This document shows, in pieces, positions 43,955 to 54,205 of a stretch of 64,000 nt of DNA (position 1 is its first letter; the number at the start of each line of letters is the position of its first letter). The notes beneath the pieces are model-generated. The model was given only the letters and a program-made list of their open reading frames with translations. It did not search any database and was not told where the DNA came from. Both the position numbers and the translations under genes were made by a program. The stretch is from FEN-1219 sp963810755 (lineage in GTDB: Bacteria > Pseudomonadota > Gammaproteobacteria > Steroidobacterales > Rariloculaceae), in NCBI GenBank assembly GCA_963810755.1, contig CAWEOP010000003.1, positions 620,001 to 684,000 of the forward strand, in the 5' to 3' direction.

Positions 43955-46900
43955 TCATCTACCGGCCGCCGCGAAAGTGCCGGTCTCGTCGCCGGTGAGC
44001 GTCTGCTCGACTTCCTCGTCGTGCCGCTTGCGCTCGGCAAGCACGCGTTTGTAGTCCGTCGGCATGACTTTGACGAACTGGCGCAGGGACATCGGCCAAT
44101 CGTCGAGGATCCGCGCCGCAACGGTCGAGCCGGTGTATTCCTTATGGAGCTCGAGCATTTCCCGGAGCTCGACGATGTCCTCGTCCTCTTCTACCGCCTC
44201 GAGGTCGACCGTGCCCGTGTTGCACTTCGACGCGAAGTCCTTCTTCACGTCCCAAACGTACGCGATGCCGCCCGACATCCCGGCCGCGAAATTCAACCCC
44301 GTCGGTCCCAAAATCACGGCTCGGCCGCCCGTCATGTATTCGCAGCCGTGGTCGCCCACGCCCTCGATGACGGCCTTTGCGCCGCTGTTGCGCACGCAGA
44401 AGCGTTCCGCGGAGCGTCCACGGAAGAATGCGCGGCCGCTAGTCGCGCCGTACAGCGCCACGTTGCCGATCAGCACGTTGTCTTCGGCCGTGAAGGGGCT
44501 GTCCTTTGGCGGATAGATGATGATCCGGCCGCCGGAAAGCCCCTTGCCGACGTAATCGTTGCTGTCGCCTTCGAGCTCGAGCGTGATGCCCTTCGCGAGG
44601 AACGCTCCGAAGCTCTGGCCCGCGGTGCCCGTGAACTTGAAACGCACCGTGTCGTAGGGCAGCGCCTCCGCGCCCCACTTCTTCACGACCTCGTGGCTCA
44701 GCATCGCGCCGACCGTGCGGTTCGTGTTGACGATCGTGAGCTCCTTCTTCGTCTTCTTGCGCTGCTCGATCGATTTCTTCGCCCACGCAATGAGCCTATT
44801 GTCGAGCGCGAGATTCAGGCCGTGGTCCTGCTTCTTCGTGCAGTAGACCTCCGTCGAGTCGTGCGGCTTGACGGCCGGAGCGAGCAGCGGCGACAGATCC
44901 AAGCCGTCCGCCTTCCAGTGGTTGATCGCGGCACGCGTTTGCAGGACGTCGACGCGGCCGACCATGTCGATGAAGCGTCGGAAGCCGAGCTCCGCCATGA
45001 TCTGGCGGGCTTCCTCGGCGACCATGAACAAATAGTTCACGACGTGCTCGGGCTGGCCCGCGAACTTCTTGCGCAGCAAGGGATCCTGCGTCGCGACCCC
45101 GACTGGGCAGGTGTTCAGATGACACTTGCGCATCATGACGCAGCCGAGCGCGATCAGCGGTGCCGTCGAGAAGCCCATCTCCTCCGCGCCGAGGAGCGCT
45201 GCGATCACGACGTCACGACCCGTCTTCAGGCCGCCGTCCGTCTGCAGGACGGCGCGGCTGCGCAGGTCGTTCATCACGAGCGTCTGGTGCGCTTCCGCGA
45301 TGCCGAGCTCCCACGGCAAGCCCGCGTGCTTGATGCTCGTGAGCGGCGAGGCGCCCGTGCCGCCGTTGTCGCCAGAGATCAACACGTGATCGGCGTGCGC
45401 CTTCACGACGCCCGCGGCGATCGTGCCTACGCCGACCTCGGACACGAGCTTCACGCTGATCCGCGCCGAAGGATTCGAGTTCTTCAAGTCGTGGATCAGC
45501 TGCGCGAGGTCCTCGATCGAATAGATGTCGTGATGCGGCGGCGGGCTGATCAGGCCCACGCCAGGCGTCGAGTAGCGGATCCGTGCGATGTTGTCGTCGA
45601 CCTTTTTGCCGGGCAGCTCGCCGCCCTCGCCGGGCTTCGCGCCCTGCGCCATCTTGATCTGCAGTTCGTCCGCGTTCGCGAGGTACCAGATCGTGACGCC
45701 GAAGCGTCCCGATGCGATCTGCTTGATCGCCGAGCGGCGCGAGTCGCCCGACGGCAGCGGAATGAAGCGCGCGGGGTCTTCGCCGCCCTCCCCCGTGTTG
45801 CTCTTGCCGCCGAGCCGGTTCATCGCGACGGCCAGCGTTTCGTGCGCCTCGGTCGACAGCGAGCCGAAGCTCATCGCGCCCGTGCAGAAGCGCTTCACTA
45901 TCTCGCTCGCGGGCTCGACCTCGTCGAGCGTGAGCGGCTTGCCGGCGATGCCCGGCTTGAAGTCGAGGAGGCCGCGCAGCGCGCCCGCGTCGCGCGCCTC
46001 TTTGTTCACGTGGTCCGCGAACAGCTTGTAAGCGTTGCTGTCGCCGCGCCGCGCCGCGACCTGCAGCGAGAAGATCGCTTGCGGGTCCCACGCGTGCCGC
46101 TCGCCGGCACTACGCCAATGAAACTCGCCCGGATTCGGCAGCGACGGCAGCTTGTCCTCCGGATCCTGCGGATAGCCGAGCGCATGACGACGCAGCGTCT
46201 CTTGCTCGAGCACGGCGAAGCTCACGCCTTGCAGGCGGCTCACGGTGCCGTGGAAGCAGCGCTCGACGACCTCGTCGGCGATTCCGAGCGCCTCGAAGAT
46301 CTGCGCGCCCTTGTACGACTGCAGCGTCGAGATGCCCATCTTCGCCATCACCTTGAGCATGCCCTTCGCAACCGCCTGGCGGTAATCACCGACCACGTCG
46401 ACGTCCTTGTCGAGCAGCCCGTCATCGCGCGATTGGAACAGCGCCTCGAACGCGAGGTAAGGATTGATCCCATCCGCGCCGTAACCAACGAGCAAGCAGT
46501 GGTGATGCACTTCGCGAGCTTCGCCCGTCTCGAGCACGATGCCGATGCGCGTGCGCTTCGCACGGCTCACGAGATGGTGATGAACGGCGCCGCACGCGAG
46601 CAGAACGCTCACCGGGACGCGCGTCGGGCCGACGTTGCGGTCGGACAGCACAAGCACGCTGTAGCCGTCGTCGATCGCCTTCTCGGCCTCGACGCAAATT
46701 CGATCGATCGCGTGCTGCAGACCGCCGGGCACGTCGCTGCGGTCGAACGTGATGTCGATCGTGAGCGAGCGCCAGCCGCGGTGGCTCAGGGTCTTCAGGC
46801 CCGCGAGCTCCTCGTTCGACAGGATCGGTTGGCGCAGCCGCAGCCGCTCCGCGTGCTTCGGCGTAGTCTCGAGCAGATTGCCTTCGGGACCGACGTAACA

Positions 46901-48554
46901 CTCGAGCGACATGATGATTTCTTCGCGGATCGAGTCGATCGGCGGGTTCGTCACCTGCGCGAACATTTGCCGGAAGTAGTCGTAGAGCATCCGCGGCTTG
47001 TCGCTCAGCACGGCGAGCATGCTGTCGTTGCCCATCGAGCCGACCGGGTCGCGATGCTCCTTGACCATCGGCTGCAGCATGAATTGCAGCGTCTCGGTCG
47101 TGTAGCCGAACGCTTGCATCCGCGGCAGCAGCGTGCCGCGGTCGGTATGCTCCTGCTGCGGTCTCCGCGGTTACGTCGCGCAGCGCTATGCGATTCGCTT
47201 CGAGCCACTCGGCATATGGATGCCGGTTCGCGAACTCGTTCTTGAGCTCGCCGTCCGGCACGAGCCTGCCGCGCTCGAAATCTATCAAGAACATACGGCC
47301 GGGCTCGAGACGCCCCTTCGCCTTCACGTTCTTGGTGTCGATCGGCACGACGCCGACCTCGCTCGCCATGATCACGCGGTCGTCGTTGGTGAGGTAATAG
47401 CGGCTCGGACGCAGGCCGTTGCGGTCGAGCACCGCGCCGATGTACTTGCCGTTCGTGAATGCGATAGACGCGGGCCCGTCCCACGGCTCCATCAGGCAGG
47501 AGTGGAACTCGTAGAACGCGCGCTTGTTCTCCGGCATCAGCTCGTTCTTCTGCCAAGCCTCGGGGATCATCATCATCACGGATTCCGGGAGGCTGCGGCC
47601 CGTCATCATCAAGAACTCGAGCACGTTGTCGAACGTACCGGAGTCGGAGCAATCGGGCTCGACGATCGGGAAGAGTCTCTCGAGCGAATCTCCGAACAAT
47701 TCGCTGCGCACGACGCCTTGGCGAGCCCGCATCCAGTTCTCGTTGCCGCGCAGCGTGTTGATCTCGCCGTTGTGCGACATCAACCGGTTGGGTTGCGCGC
47801 GGTCCCAGCTCGGGAACGTGTTCGTCGAGAACCGCGAATGGACCATCGCGAAATGCGTCTTGTAGTCGGGGTCGTCGAGGTCGGGATAGAAGTTCTTGAG
47901 CTGCCCCGGGGTAAGCATGCCCTTGTAGATGAGCGTGGTGCCCGAGAGGCTGCAAACGTAGAACTGCTTCGCCTGACGCAGAGAATGGTCGCCGCGCAGC
48001 TTGTGGCTCGCGCGCTTGCGGATCAGGTAGAGCTTGCGCTCGAACGCATCGCCCTCGAAGCCGTCGCCGGCTGCGATGAACACGTGCTCGATCTGCGGCA
48101 TCGCCGCGCGAGCCGACTCGCCGACGTCGGATTCGTCAGGCAGCGTCGGCACGCGTCGCCAGCCGATCAACCTCTGGCCTTCCTCGGCGCACAAGTCCGC
48201 CACACATGCCTTGCAGCGCTCGCGCTCTGCTGCGTCCGTGGGGAGGAACACCACGCCGGCCGCGTACTTGCCCGGCGGCGGCAGGTCGACGCCGAACTCC
48301 TTCTTCGCGACCTTCGCGAGAAACTCGTGCGGCAGGCCCGTGACGATGCCGGCACCGTCGCCCGTGTTCGGCTCCGCGCCGCGCGCGCCGCGATGATCCA
48401 TGCGGCACAGCAGATGGTCCGCATCGGCCACGATCTTGTGGCTGCGCTCGCCCTTGATGTGCGCGACGAAGCCGACGCCGCAGCTGTCGTGCTCGAACTC
48501 GGGCCGATAAAGGCCTCGTGCCGGCGGTGGGCCGTACTGGTAGCTGTCACTCAT
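43955..48554 (-). pseudogene. gltB: Glutamate synthase large subunit, frameshifted
   Basis: The large subunit makes glutamate from glutamine and 2-oxoglutarate. The first frame runs from the ATG at 48554 with the amidotransferase nucleophile Cys in HDSCGVGF after a short propeptide, and breaks near 47162. The second frame then continues through the central and FMN domains, the 3Fe-4S cluster motif CHLNTCPVG and the C-terminal beta-helix to the stop at 43955. Deleting one base near 47162 joins the frames as ...AEPQQEHTDRG... and gives about 1533 residues, the normal size. All domains are otherwise intact, so a sequencing or assembly error is as likely as a real mutation. A Shine-Dalgarno GAGGAG precedes the ATG. 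Confidence 0.9.
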
Positions 48555-48873
48555 GCTCGTTGCCGCTCCTCACCACGCCGTGGACGGCGAACGGTGCGAT
48601 GTATGGGCGGACGCGACCGCCGACAATCGAGCAACGTTTTCCGTATCTGCAGGTCATGGTTCTACTTGGCGGTAGCCGTCGGCTCCGCTTATCAAAGTTT
48701 TTCTAGTGGCTGGCAGTTACGATGCTAGAGCTGTCAAGCCGTCGGCCAATCGATCTGCCGCGGAGGGGCCCTTTTCTTGGACCGGAGCAGGCCTGTGCCA
48801 GCCTCAACTATATGAAAGCGCTCAACTCCGCGTCAATCGCAGCCCGTGTCAGGGCTCGGCTCGCCTCCCCGCG
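48555..48873. other. 319-bp gene-free gap between gltB and the response regulator gene
   Basis: No credible gene is present. The gltB-proximal part is probably its promoter and leader. One candidate minus-strand sigma-70 promoter is given as a separate entry. An isolated TTGACA (48732-48737, minus strand) has no fitting -10. The response-regulator stop lies at the far end, so both flanking genes read in the same direction. Confidence 0.5.
48807..48836 (-). promoter_or_regulatory. Candidate sigma-70 promoter for gltB
   Basis: On the minus strand, TTGACG (48831-48836) and TATAGT (48807-48812) are separated by 18 bases. Five of six positions match consensus in each hexamer. Transcription would start near 48800 and leave a leader of about 245 bases before gltB. 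No experimental support; other starts are possible. Confidence 0.3.
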
Positions 48874-49572
48874 TCAACTCGCCTGCCAGCGGTACCCCAT
48901 CCCGTAGACGGTTTGAATCGCATCAAACGCCGGGTCGACGGCGAGGAACTTGGCTCGGATCCGTTTCACTTGCGACGTCACGGTACCGTCGTCGAGCACA
49001 GCGTTCGCCGCCGCCATCAATTGCTCGCGGCTACGGACGTGCCCCGGGTGCACCGCGAGGGCGTGGACGACCCAGAACTCGGTCAGCGTCAGCGGCACAC
49101 TATGTCCCGCCCACTCCGCGGTCATGCGGTCCCGGTCGAGCACGAGCGCGCCCTGCTCGAGGCGTTCGTGGGCGGCGTCGGTTGACCGCAGCGCCTCGAC
49201 TCGACGAAACAGCGCGGCGACTCGGGCCAACAGGTGCTCGAGGCTCACGCGCTTGGTCAGATAGTCGTCGGCGCCGAGCCGCAGGCCCGAAACGGCGTCT
49301 AGCTCGCTCTCGCGGGCAGTGAGAAAAATGATCGGGAGCTGAGTCGACTTTGCCCGCAGCTCGCGGCAAAGCTCGAAGCCGCCTTCGACCTCCGCGCCGA
49401 GATTGATGTCGATGATCACGAGGTCCGGGAAGCGGTTCTCGAACCCGGCGAGCGCTTCCTTGCGGCCGGCGTAACCGGCGACTCTGTAGCCCTGCCGCCG
49501 CAAGCCCGCGAGGTAGTTGTCGCGGATGGCGAGGTCGTCCTCTACGACCGCTACGAGCTTCGGTGTGGACAT
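48874..49572 (-). CDS. OmpR-type response regulator (dedicated-sortase-type)
   Basis: A 232-residue regulator. The receiver domain has EDD at 11-13, phospho-acceptor Asp55 in IIDINLG and TARES with the conserved Thr. The C-terminal winged-helix domain (about 130-232) ends DAIQTVYGMGYRW. The string FELCRELRAKS..LPIIFLTARESELDAVSGLRLGADDYLTK matches the response-regulator type of the proteobacterial dedicated sortase system. The ATG at 49572 has no clear Shine-Dalgarno, and an earlier TTG is possible. Its likely kinase partner lies across msrA-gltD-gltB. It diverges from the OmpA-type gene. Confidence 0.85.
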   Translation of the reverse strand: MSTPKLVAVVEDDLAIRDNYLAGLRRQGYRVAGYAGRKEALAGFENRFPDLVIIDINLGAEVEGGFELCRELRAKSTQLPIIFLTARESELDAVSGLRLGADDYLTKRVSLEHLLARVAALFRRVEALRSTDAAHERLEQGALVLDRDRMTAEWAGHSVPLTLTEFWVVHALAVHPGHVRSREQLMAAANAVLDDGTVTSQVKRIRAKFLAVDPAFDAIQTVYGMGYRWQAS

Positions 49573-49755
49573 AGGCAGCGTGGGTTGCAAACTGGGCTAG
49601 ACGAGGTCGAGCGTAACAGGACGCCGCCCGAATCCCTTGGAGCATATCGGCGGACAGCCGCGCCAGTATTGCGTTTTCAGCCCCAAGTCACGTTCCGTTC
49701 AGGATCGGATTGGCATCATACCGCCGCCATTGTCAGGTGCTAAAGGAGTAGCTTC

Positions 49756-50436
49756 ATGAGGATTCGTAACCTGTCGAAGGTCGGTGCCGCGGCGATCGGG
49801 ATCGTCTTGGGCTTGTCCGCGTGCACGACGGTGGACCCATACACTCGCGAGGAACGCGCCGCGCATGCTCAACGGCAGGCGGTGATTGGCGCAGCCATCG
49901 GCGGGGCTGTGGGCCTGATCACGGGCGACAGCTCGATGGAACGGAAGAAGCGCGCGCTCGTCGGCGCCGGCCTCGGCGCCCTTGCTGGCGCGGGCGTCGG
50001 CTCCTACATGGACCGGCAGCAGGCGAAGCTGACGGCCGAGCTCGAGCGCACAGGCGTCAGCGTCACGCGGATCGGCGACAACATCACGCTCAACATGCCG
50101 GGCAACGTCACGTTCGCGACCAACAGTGCGGACCTGAACGCGGGCTTCTTCGAGGTGTTGAACTCGGTCGCGCTGGTTCTCAACGAGTATGAGCAGACCG
50201 TGATCGAAGTGGCCGGGCACACGGACAGCACGGGCACGGACGCGTACAACCAGCAATTGTCGGAGCGCCGCGCGAACGCGGTGGCGGCGTATCTCGGCAC
50301 GCGCAGCGTTCGTTCGGATCGGATCACGACCGTCGGCGCCGGCGAGTCCCACCCCGTCGCGACCAACGACACGGACCCCGGTCGTCAGTTGAACCGACGC
50401 GTGGAGCTCACCCTCGTCCCGCTCACGCTGAGCTGA
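49756..50436 (+). CDS. OmpA-family lipoprotein with glycine zipper
   Basis: A 226-residue outer-membrane lipoprotein. The lipobox LSAC places the lipid on Cys23. A glycine-zipper segment (about residues 40-90: AAIGGAVGLITGD, GAGLGALAGAGVGSY) probably packs in the membrane. A C-terminal OmpA peptidoglycan-binding domain (about 110-220) has GHTDSTGTDAYNQQLSERRA with the conserved Asp and Arg. The layout matches YiaD-type lipoproteins, and PdsO of the sortase system is also an OmpA-like protein, but a specific match cannot be made. AAAGGAG lies before the ATG. A strong terminator follows. Confidence 0.88.
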   Translation: MRIRNLSKVGAAAIGIVLGLSACTTVDPYTREERAAHAQRQAVIGAAIGGAVGLITGDSSMERKKRALVGAGLGALAGAGVGSYMDRQQAKLTAELERTGVSVTRIGDNITLNMPGNVTFATNSADLNAGFFEVLNSVALVLNEYEQTVIEVAGHTDSTGTDAYNQQLSERRANAVAAYLGTRSVRSDRITTVGAGESHPVATNDTDPGRQLNRRVELTLVPLTLS

Positions 50437-50460
50437 CGGTTCGCGCTAAGTAGGAAAGGG

Positions 50461-50497
50461 AAGGGCGCGTCGCGGCTGCGACGCGCCCTTTTTCTTT
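50461..50497 (+). terminator. Rho-independent terminator after the OmpA-type gene
   Basis: A perfect 13-bp stem (50461-50473 with 50478-50490) closes a four-base GGCT loop and runs into TTTCTTT. It is 24 bases after the stop. On the minus strand the following sequence is not T-rich, so it serves the plus strand. Confidence 0.9.
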
Positions 50498-50519
50498 CGC
50501 CTAGAGCCTAGGGTTCTTC

Positions 50520-51392
50520 TTAAGAAGCCGATGCGCCCATTTGTTTGCGAAGCTTCGCGATCGCGCTCGCCTCGATCTGACGGATACGCTCCGCCGACAC
50601 GTCGTATTCCGCCGCGAGCTCGTGCAGCGTCGCCTTGTCGTCCGTGAGCCAACGGCGCGCCAAGATGTCACGGCTCCGGGCATCGAGTTTGGCGAGCGCG
50701 CCGTCGAGGCGATCGTGCGCGTCCGCGTCCCAGTCATCCCGCTCCACCGAGCGCGCGGGATCGCTGTTCGGCGCCGCCGGCAGATAGGCGGCGGGCGCGA
50801 AGTCCTCGTCGTCGCTCGGATCCGGGTCGAAGGAGACGTCGTAGCTGCTCAGCCTTTGCTCCATCTCGTTGACCTCGCGCGGGGTCACGCCGAGATCGTT
50901 CGCGACGGCCTCGGTCTCCGCACGGTTCAACCAGCCGAGGCGCTTCTTCGACTTGCGAAGGTTGAAGAACAGCTTGCGCTGGGCCTTCGTCGTCGCGACT
51001 TTCACGAGCCGCCAGTTGCGGAGCACGAATTCATGGATTTCGGCGCGAATCCAATGGACCGCGAACGAGACGAGCCGTACGCCCACGTTCGGATCGAAGC
51101 GCTTAACGGCCTTCATGAGGCCGATGTTGCCTTCCTGGATTAGGTCGCCGAGCTGCAGGCCATAGCCCGCGTAGCCGCGCGCGACGTGCACGACGAAGCG
51201 CAAATGGGCGAGGACGAGGCGTTTGGCGGCATCCAGATCGTTGGCGTCCCGGAAGCGGATCGCGAGCTCGCGCTCCTCTTCGACGGTCAGTAGCGGGATC
51301 GAGCTGGCGGCCTGAATGTAGTGGTCCAGGCTGCCGAGCGGGTTGGCGAGCAGAAGCTCAGCCTGGCGGGGCGCTAGTGCAGTGGTCGTCAT
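50520..51392 (-). CDS. rpoH: RNA polymerase heat-shock sigma factor (sigma-32)
   Basis: Directs transcription of heat-shock genes. The 290-residue protein has region 2 (DLIQEGNIGLMKAVKRFDP, AVHWIRAEI), the RpoH box QRKLFFNLRK that separates it from RpoD and RpoS, and region 4 ending SAERIRQIEASAIAKLRKQM. The gene sits after ftsX, as in E. coli and many gammaproteobacteria. A 233-bp space lies between its start and the ftsX stop; it may carry heat-responsive promoters, but I see no clear one. Confidence 0.95.
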   Translation of the reverse strand: MTTTALAPRQAELLLANPLGSLDHYIQAASSIPLLTVEEERELAIRFRDANDLDAAKRLVLAHLRFVVHVARGYAGYGLQLGDLIQEGNIGLMKAVKRFDPNVGVRLVSFAVHWIRAEIHEFVLRNWRLVKVATTKAQRKLFFNLRKSKKRLGWLNRAETEAVANDLGVTPREVNEMEQRLSSYDVSFDPDPSDDEDFAPAAYLPAAPNSDPARSVERDDWDADAHDRLDGALAKLDARSRDILARRWLTDDKATLHELAAEYDVSAERIRQIEASAIAKLRKQMGASAS

Positions 51393-51625
51393 GTCCTGTA
51401 CCTCCCGGAGAAGTCGGCGATATTAGCACTCGGGGCATTAGAGTGCTAAGAGCCGCATCCGTTCCCGGCGGAATCGGGCTACGGCCCAGCAATGGCGCGG
51501 AGATGGCGCCCGCGTGACGCCTCCTGATCCGCTCCGCCCGGGGCCAGGCGAGGCCGGCAGAGCCGCGCCCGAAGCGCCGTGTCCTGCCGAAAGGGAGCCA
51601 GTACGTTTGCTTGGGCCATGGAAGA

Positions 51626-52535
51626 CTATTTGGGCTCGATCGCGCGAAGATGGCGCGCGGTCGCAAGGCCGGCGCCCGCCCACCCGAGCAGCGTTCCGCC
51701 GCCGAGGAGCGCGAGGTTTTCGCGCAGCGACAGGCCCGCGAGCGCGAAATCGCTGCCATAGAGCGCCGCGAGCTCGCGGACGGGTGATCCGATGAGCGCG
51801 AGCGTCACGACGCACGAGCAGCTCTGCGAGCACGGCGCCCGCGAGGCCGTAGCAAACCCCGAGGTACAGGAACGGCCGGCGGACGAACGCGTCCGTGCCG
51901 CCGACCAGCTTCGTTACCTCGATCTCCGTGCTCCGGTTGTTGATCTCTAGGCGGATCGTGTTGCCGACGACGATGGCGACCGCGAGGGCGAGCAAGCCGG
52001 TCGCGAGATCGACAATCCGTCCGGCGAGCGCGAGCATGGCCCGCAGCCGGGCGACCCACTGCGTGTCGAGCTGCACCAAGTCGGTCTCGGGCAACGCGTC
52101 AATCGCGGCCGCGAGGGCCTCGACGTCGCCCGAGACACCGCTCGCGGGCCGAACGACGACGGTGTCCGGGAGCGGATTGCCGTCGAGCGCCTCGAGCGCG
52201 TCCCCGAATCCCGAGTGTGCGCGAAACTCGGCGAGCGCCGAGCTGCGGTCGATGAACCGCACGCTTGCGACGTCGGCGCGCGCTTCGAGCTGGTGCGTGA
52301 CCGCGCGCGCGCGGTCCGTCGGCACGTCCGTTTTGAAGTAAACGGTGAAATCGGCCGCGCTCTGCCATTCGCCGCTGAGCGCGCCCGCGTTGTTCACGAA
52401 AACGCGGAGGCCCGCCGGCAGCGCCATCGCGATCGCGATCACGAGGACCGTGAGCAATGTCGCGAACGGCTGGCGCGCGAGCCGGCCGCACGCGCCGAGC
52501 AGGTTCTGCAAATGCAGGTCGAAGTAGCGACGCAT
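51626..52535 (-). pseudogene. ftsX: Cell division protein FtsX, frameshifted near its 3' end
   Basis: The membrane subunit of the FtsEX complex, which activates septal peptidoglycan hydrolases. The first frame (ATG at 52535) has a TM at about residues 22-45, the periplasmic domain and two more TMs, reaching VRRPFLYLGVCYGLAGAVLAELL. Then the frame changes near 51810. The true C-terminus, VTLALIGSPVRELAALYGSDF through the fourth TM and ARHLRAIEPK, is read in another frame to the stop at 51626. The span is 910 bases (303 codons plus one), so a single extra base accounts for it. It follows ftsE by 14 bp. Confidence 0.9.
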
Positions 52536-52549
52536 GTCGACCGGCGCCC

Positions 52550-53224
52550 CTAGGGTGACTCGACGGACGTGCCGGCCACGAGCTGTCCCCCGACGAGACG
52601 CAGCCGCCGATGCGGCACCCGCTCGATCAGCTCGAGATCGTGAGTCGCGATGAGGATTGTCACGCCGACCTCGTTGAAGCGAGTGAACAGCTCCATGATC
52701 TCGCGCGACAGCTCCGGGTCGAGATTGCCGGTCGGTTCGTCCGCAATCAGCACGTCGGGCCGCGGAGCGACGGCCCGAGCGATGCCGACGCGCTGCTGCT
52801 CGCCGGTCGAAAGCGTGATCGGCGGATGCGCCTCGCGGCCGAGGAGCCCGACCTGATCGAGGGCCGCGCGCACGCGTTTCTCGATCTCGCGCCGGCTCGC
52901 GCCAGCGATGACGAGCGGCAGCGCAACGTTGTCGAAGACGCTGCGGTCGTAAAGCAGCTTGTGATCCTGAAACACCACGCCGAGCCGCTGGCGAAAGCGC
53001 GGGATCTTGCGGCGCGGGAGGCGCGTCGTGTTTTGGTTGTTGACGAGCACGCTGCCGCGCGTCGGCCGCTCGATGAGTGCGATCAACCGGAGCAACGTGC
53101 TCTTGCCAGCGCCGGACGGACCCGTGATGAACGCGAACTCGCCGCGCTCGATATTGAACGAGACGCCGCTCAGCGCCTCGCGTCCCGTCGGGTAGCGTTT
53201 GTGGACGTTCTCGAAGCGAATCAC
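52550..53224 (-). CDS. ftsE: Cell division ATP-binding protein FtsE
   Basis: The ATPase of FtsEX, located at the inner-membrane division site. It has 224 residues with Walker A GPSGAGKST, a Q-loop FQDHKL, the signature LSTGEQQRV and Walker B VLIADEPTGNLD, then HDLELI with the switch His. The signature has Thr in place of the usual second Gly (LSGGEQQ). Its start overlaps the ftsY stop by four bases, and ftsX begins 14 bp on, making the usual ftsY-ftsE-ftsX operon. Confidence 0.94.
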   Translation of the reverse strand: MIRFENVHKRYPTGREALSGVSFNIERGEFAFITGPSGAGKSTLLRLIALIERPTRGSVLVNNQNTTRLPRRKIPRFRQRLGVVFQDHKLLYDRSVFDNVALPLVIAGASRREIEKRVRAALDQVGLLGREAHPPITLSTGEQQRVGIARAVAPRPDVLIADEPTGNLDPELSREIMELFTRFNEVGVTILIATHDLELIERVPHRRLRLVGGQLVAGTSVESP

Positions 53225-54163
53225 GCCGCGCGCTCGCCTATCAGTGCGCGCACGAACTCCGGTGCGCGGAACACCTCGAGATCGTCGACGCCCTCGCCGA
53301 GCGCGACGAAGCGAATCGGCACGCGCAGCTGACGCGCGATCGCGAGCAGGATGCCGCCTTTCGCGGTGCCATCGAGTTTCGTGATCACGAGCCCCGTGAC
53401 GCCGAGGCGCTCGTGAAATTTCAACGCTTGCGTGAGCGCGTTCTGACCCTGGCTCGCGTCGAGCACGAGCAGTGTTTCGTGCGGCGCGCTCGGATCGAAA
53501 CGCTTCACGACGCGCTTGATCTTCTCGAGCTCGTCCATGAGACCGGAGGCGGTGTGCAAGCGGCCCGCGGTGTCGGCGAGCACGACGTCGACGTTGCGCG
53601 CGCGCGCCGCGAGCAGCGCGTCGTGCACGACGGCGGCGGGATCCGCGCCCGGCGCCTGCGCGACAACCGGCACGTCAGCGCGCTTGCCCCATTCTTGGAG
53701 CTGCTCGACCGCAGCCGCACGAAACGTGTCGGCCGCTGCGAGAAGCACCGACCGGCCTGCGGTCTTGAGTCGATGGGCGAGCTTGCCGACCGTCGTGGTC
53801 TTGCCGGTGCCGTTCACGCCGAGCACGAGGATCACGAACGGCTTGTGCGAGCCGTCGATGTCGAGCGGCGACTCGACGGTCCGCATGAGGTCGAGCGCGG
53901 TTTGCGTGAGCGCATCGGCGGCGGACGGCGACTCCGAGCGCCGATGCACCTTACGCATTTCGTCGATGCAGCCAAGTCGTGGCGTCGACGCCGACGTCGG
54001 CCGTGAGCAGCCGGGTTTCGATCTCCTCGATCGTCTCGTCGTCGAGCGGGCGCTGACCGATCCCGAGGAGATCCGACGTCAGCCACGCGGTGCCGCGATT
54101 GAGGCGGGCTTTGAGCTTTGAGAAAAAGCCCCCGCTCTTTTCCGATTTCGATTCCACCGCCAC
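53221..54163 (-). pseudogene. ftsY: Signal recognition particle receptor FtsY, frameshifted
   Basis: The SRP receptor GTPase that delivers membrane-protein ribosomes to the translocon; essential in bacteria. The N-terminal frame from GTG at 54163 (VAVESKSEKSGGFFSKLKARL, then the helical N domain) ends in a stop soon after TTWLH. The NG domain is read in another frame: VLGVNGTGKTTTVGK (G1), DTFRAAA, DTAGRL and TKLDGTAKGG. Removing the C at 53968 (complement of g) joins TTWL to IDEMRKV. The whole span is 943 bases, which is 314 codons plus one. There is no long acidic A domain. GGAG lies upstream of the GTG. Confidence 0.92.
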
Positions 54164-54205
54164 TCGTAAAACGCTCCGCAAGTTTCTTCTGGTAGTGTTG
54201 CGCAC

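Noticed and set aside
43823..47245. A very long open frame on the plus strand opposite gltB (over 1100 codons)
   Set aside because: It lies antisense to glutamate synthase, its translation is Arg/Val/Ala-rich with no family pattern, and high-GC genomes routinely leave such shadows open.
47140..53980. Programmed frameshifting in gltB, ftsX and ftsY
   Set aside because: No shared slippery heptamer, Shine-Dalgarno stimulator or stop-adjacent signal is visible at the three sites, and these genes are not recoded in other bacteria as far as I know.
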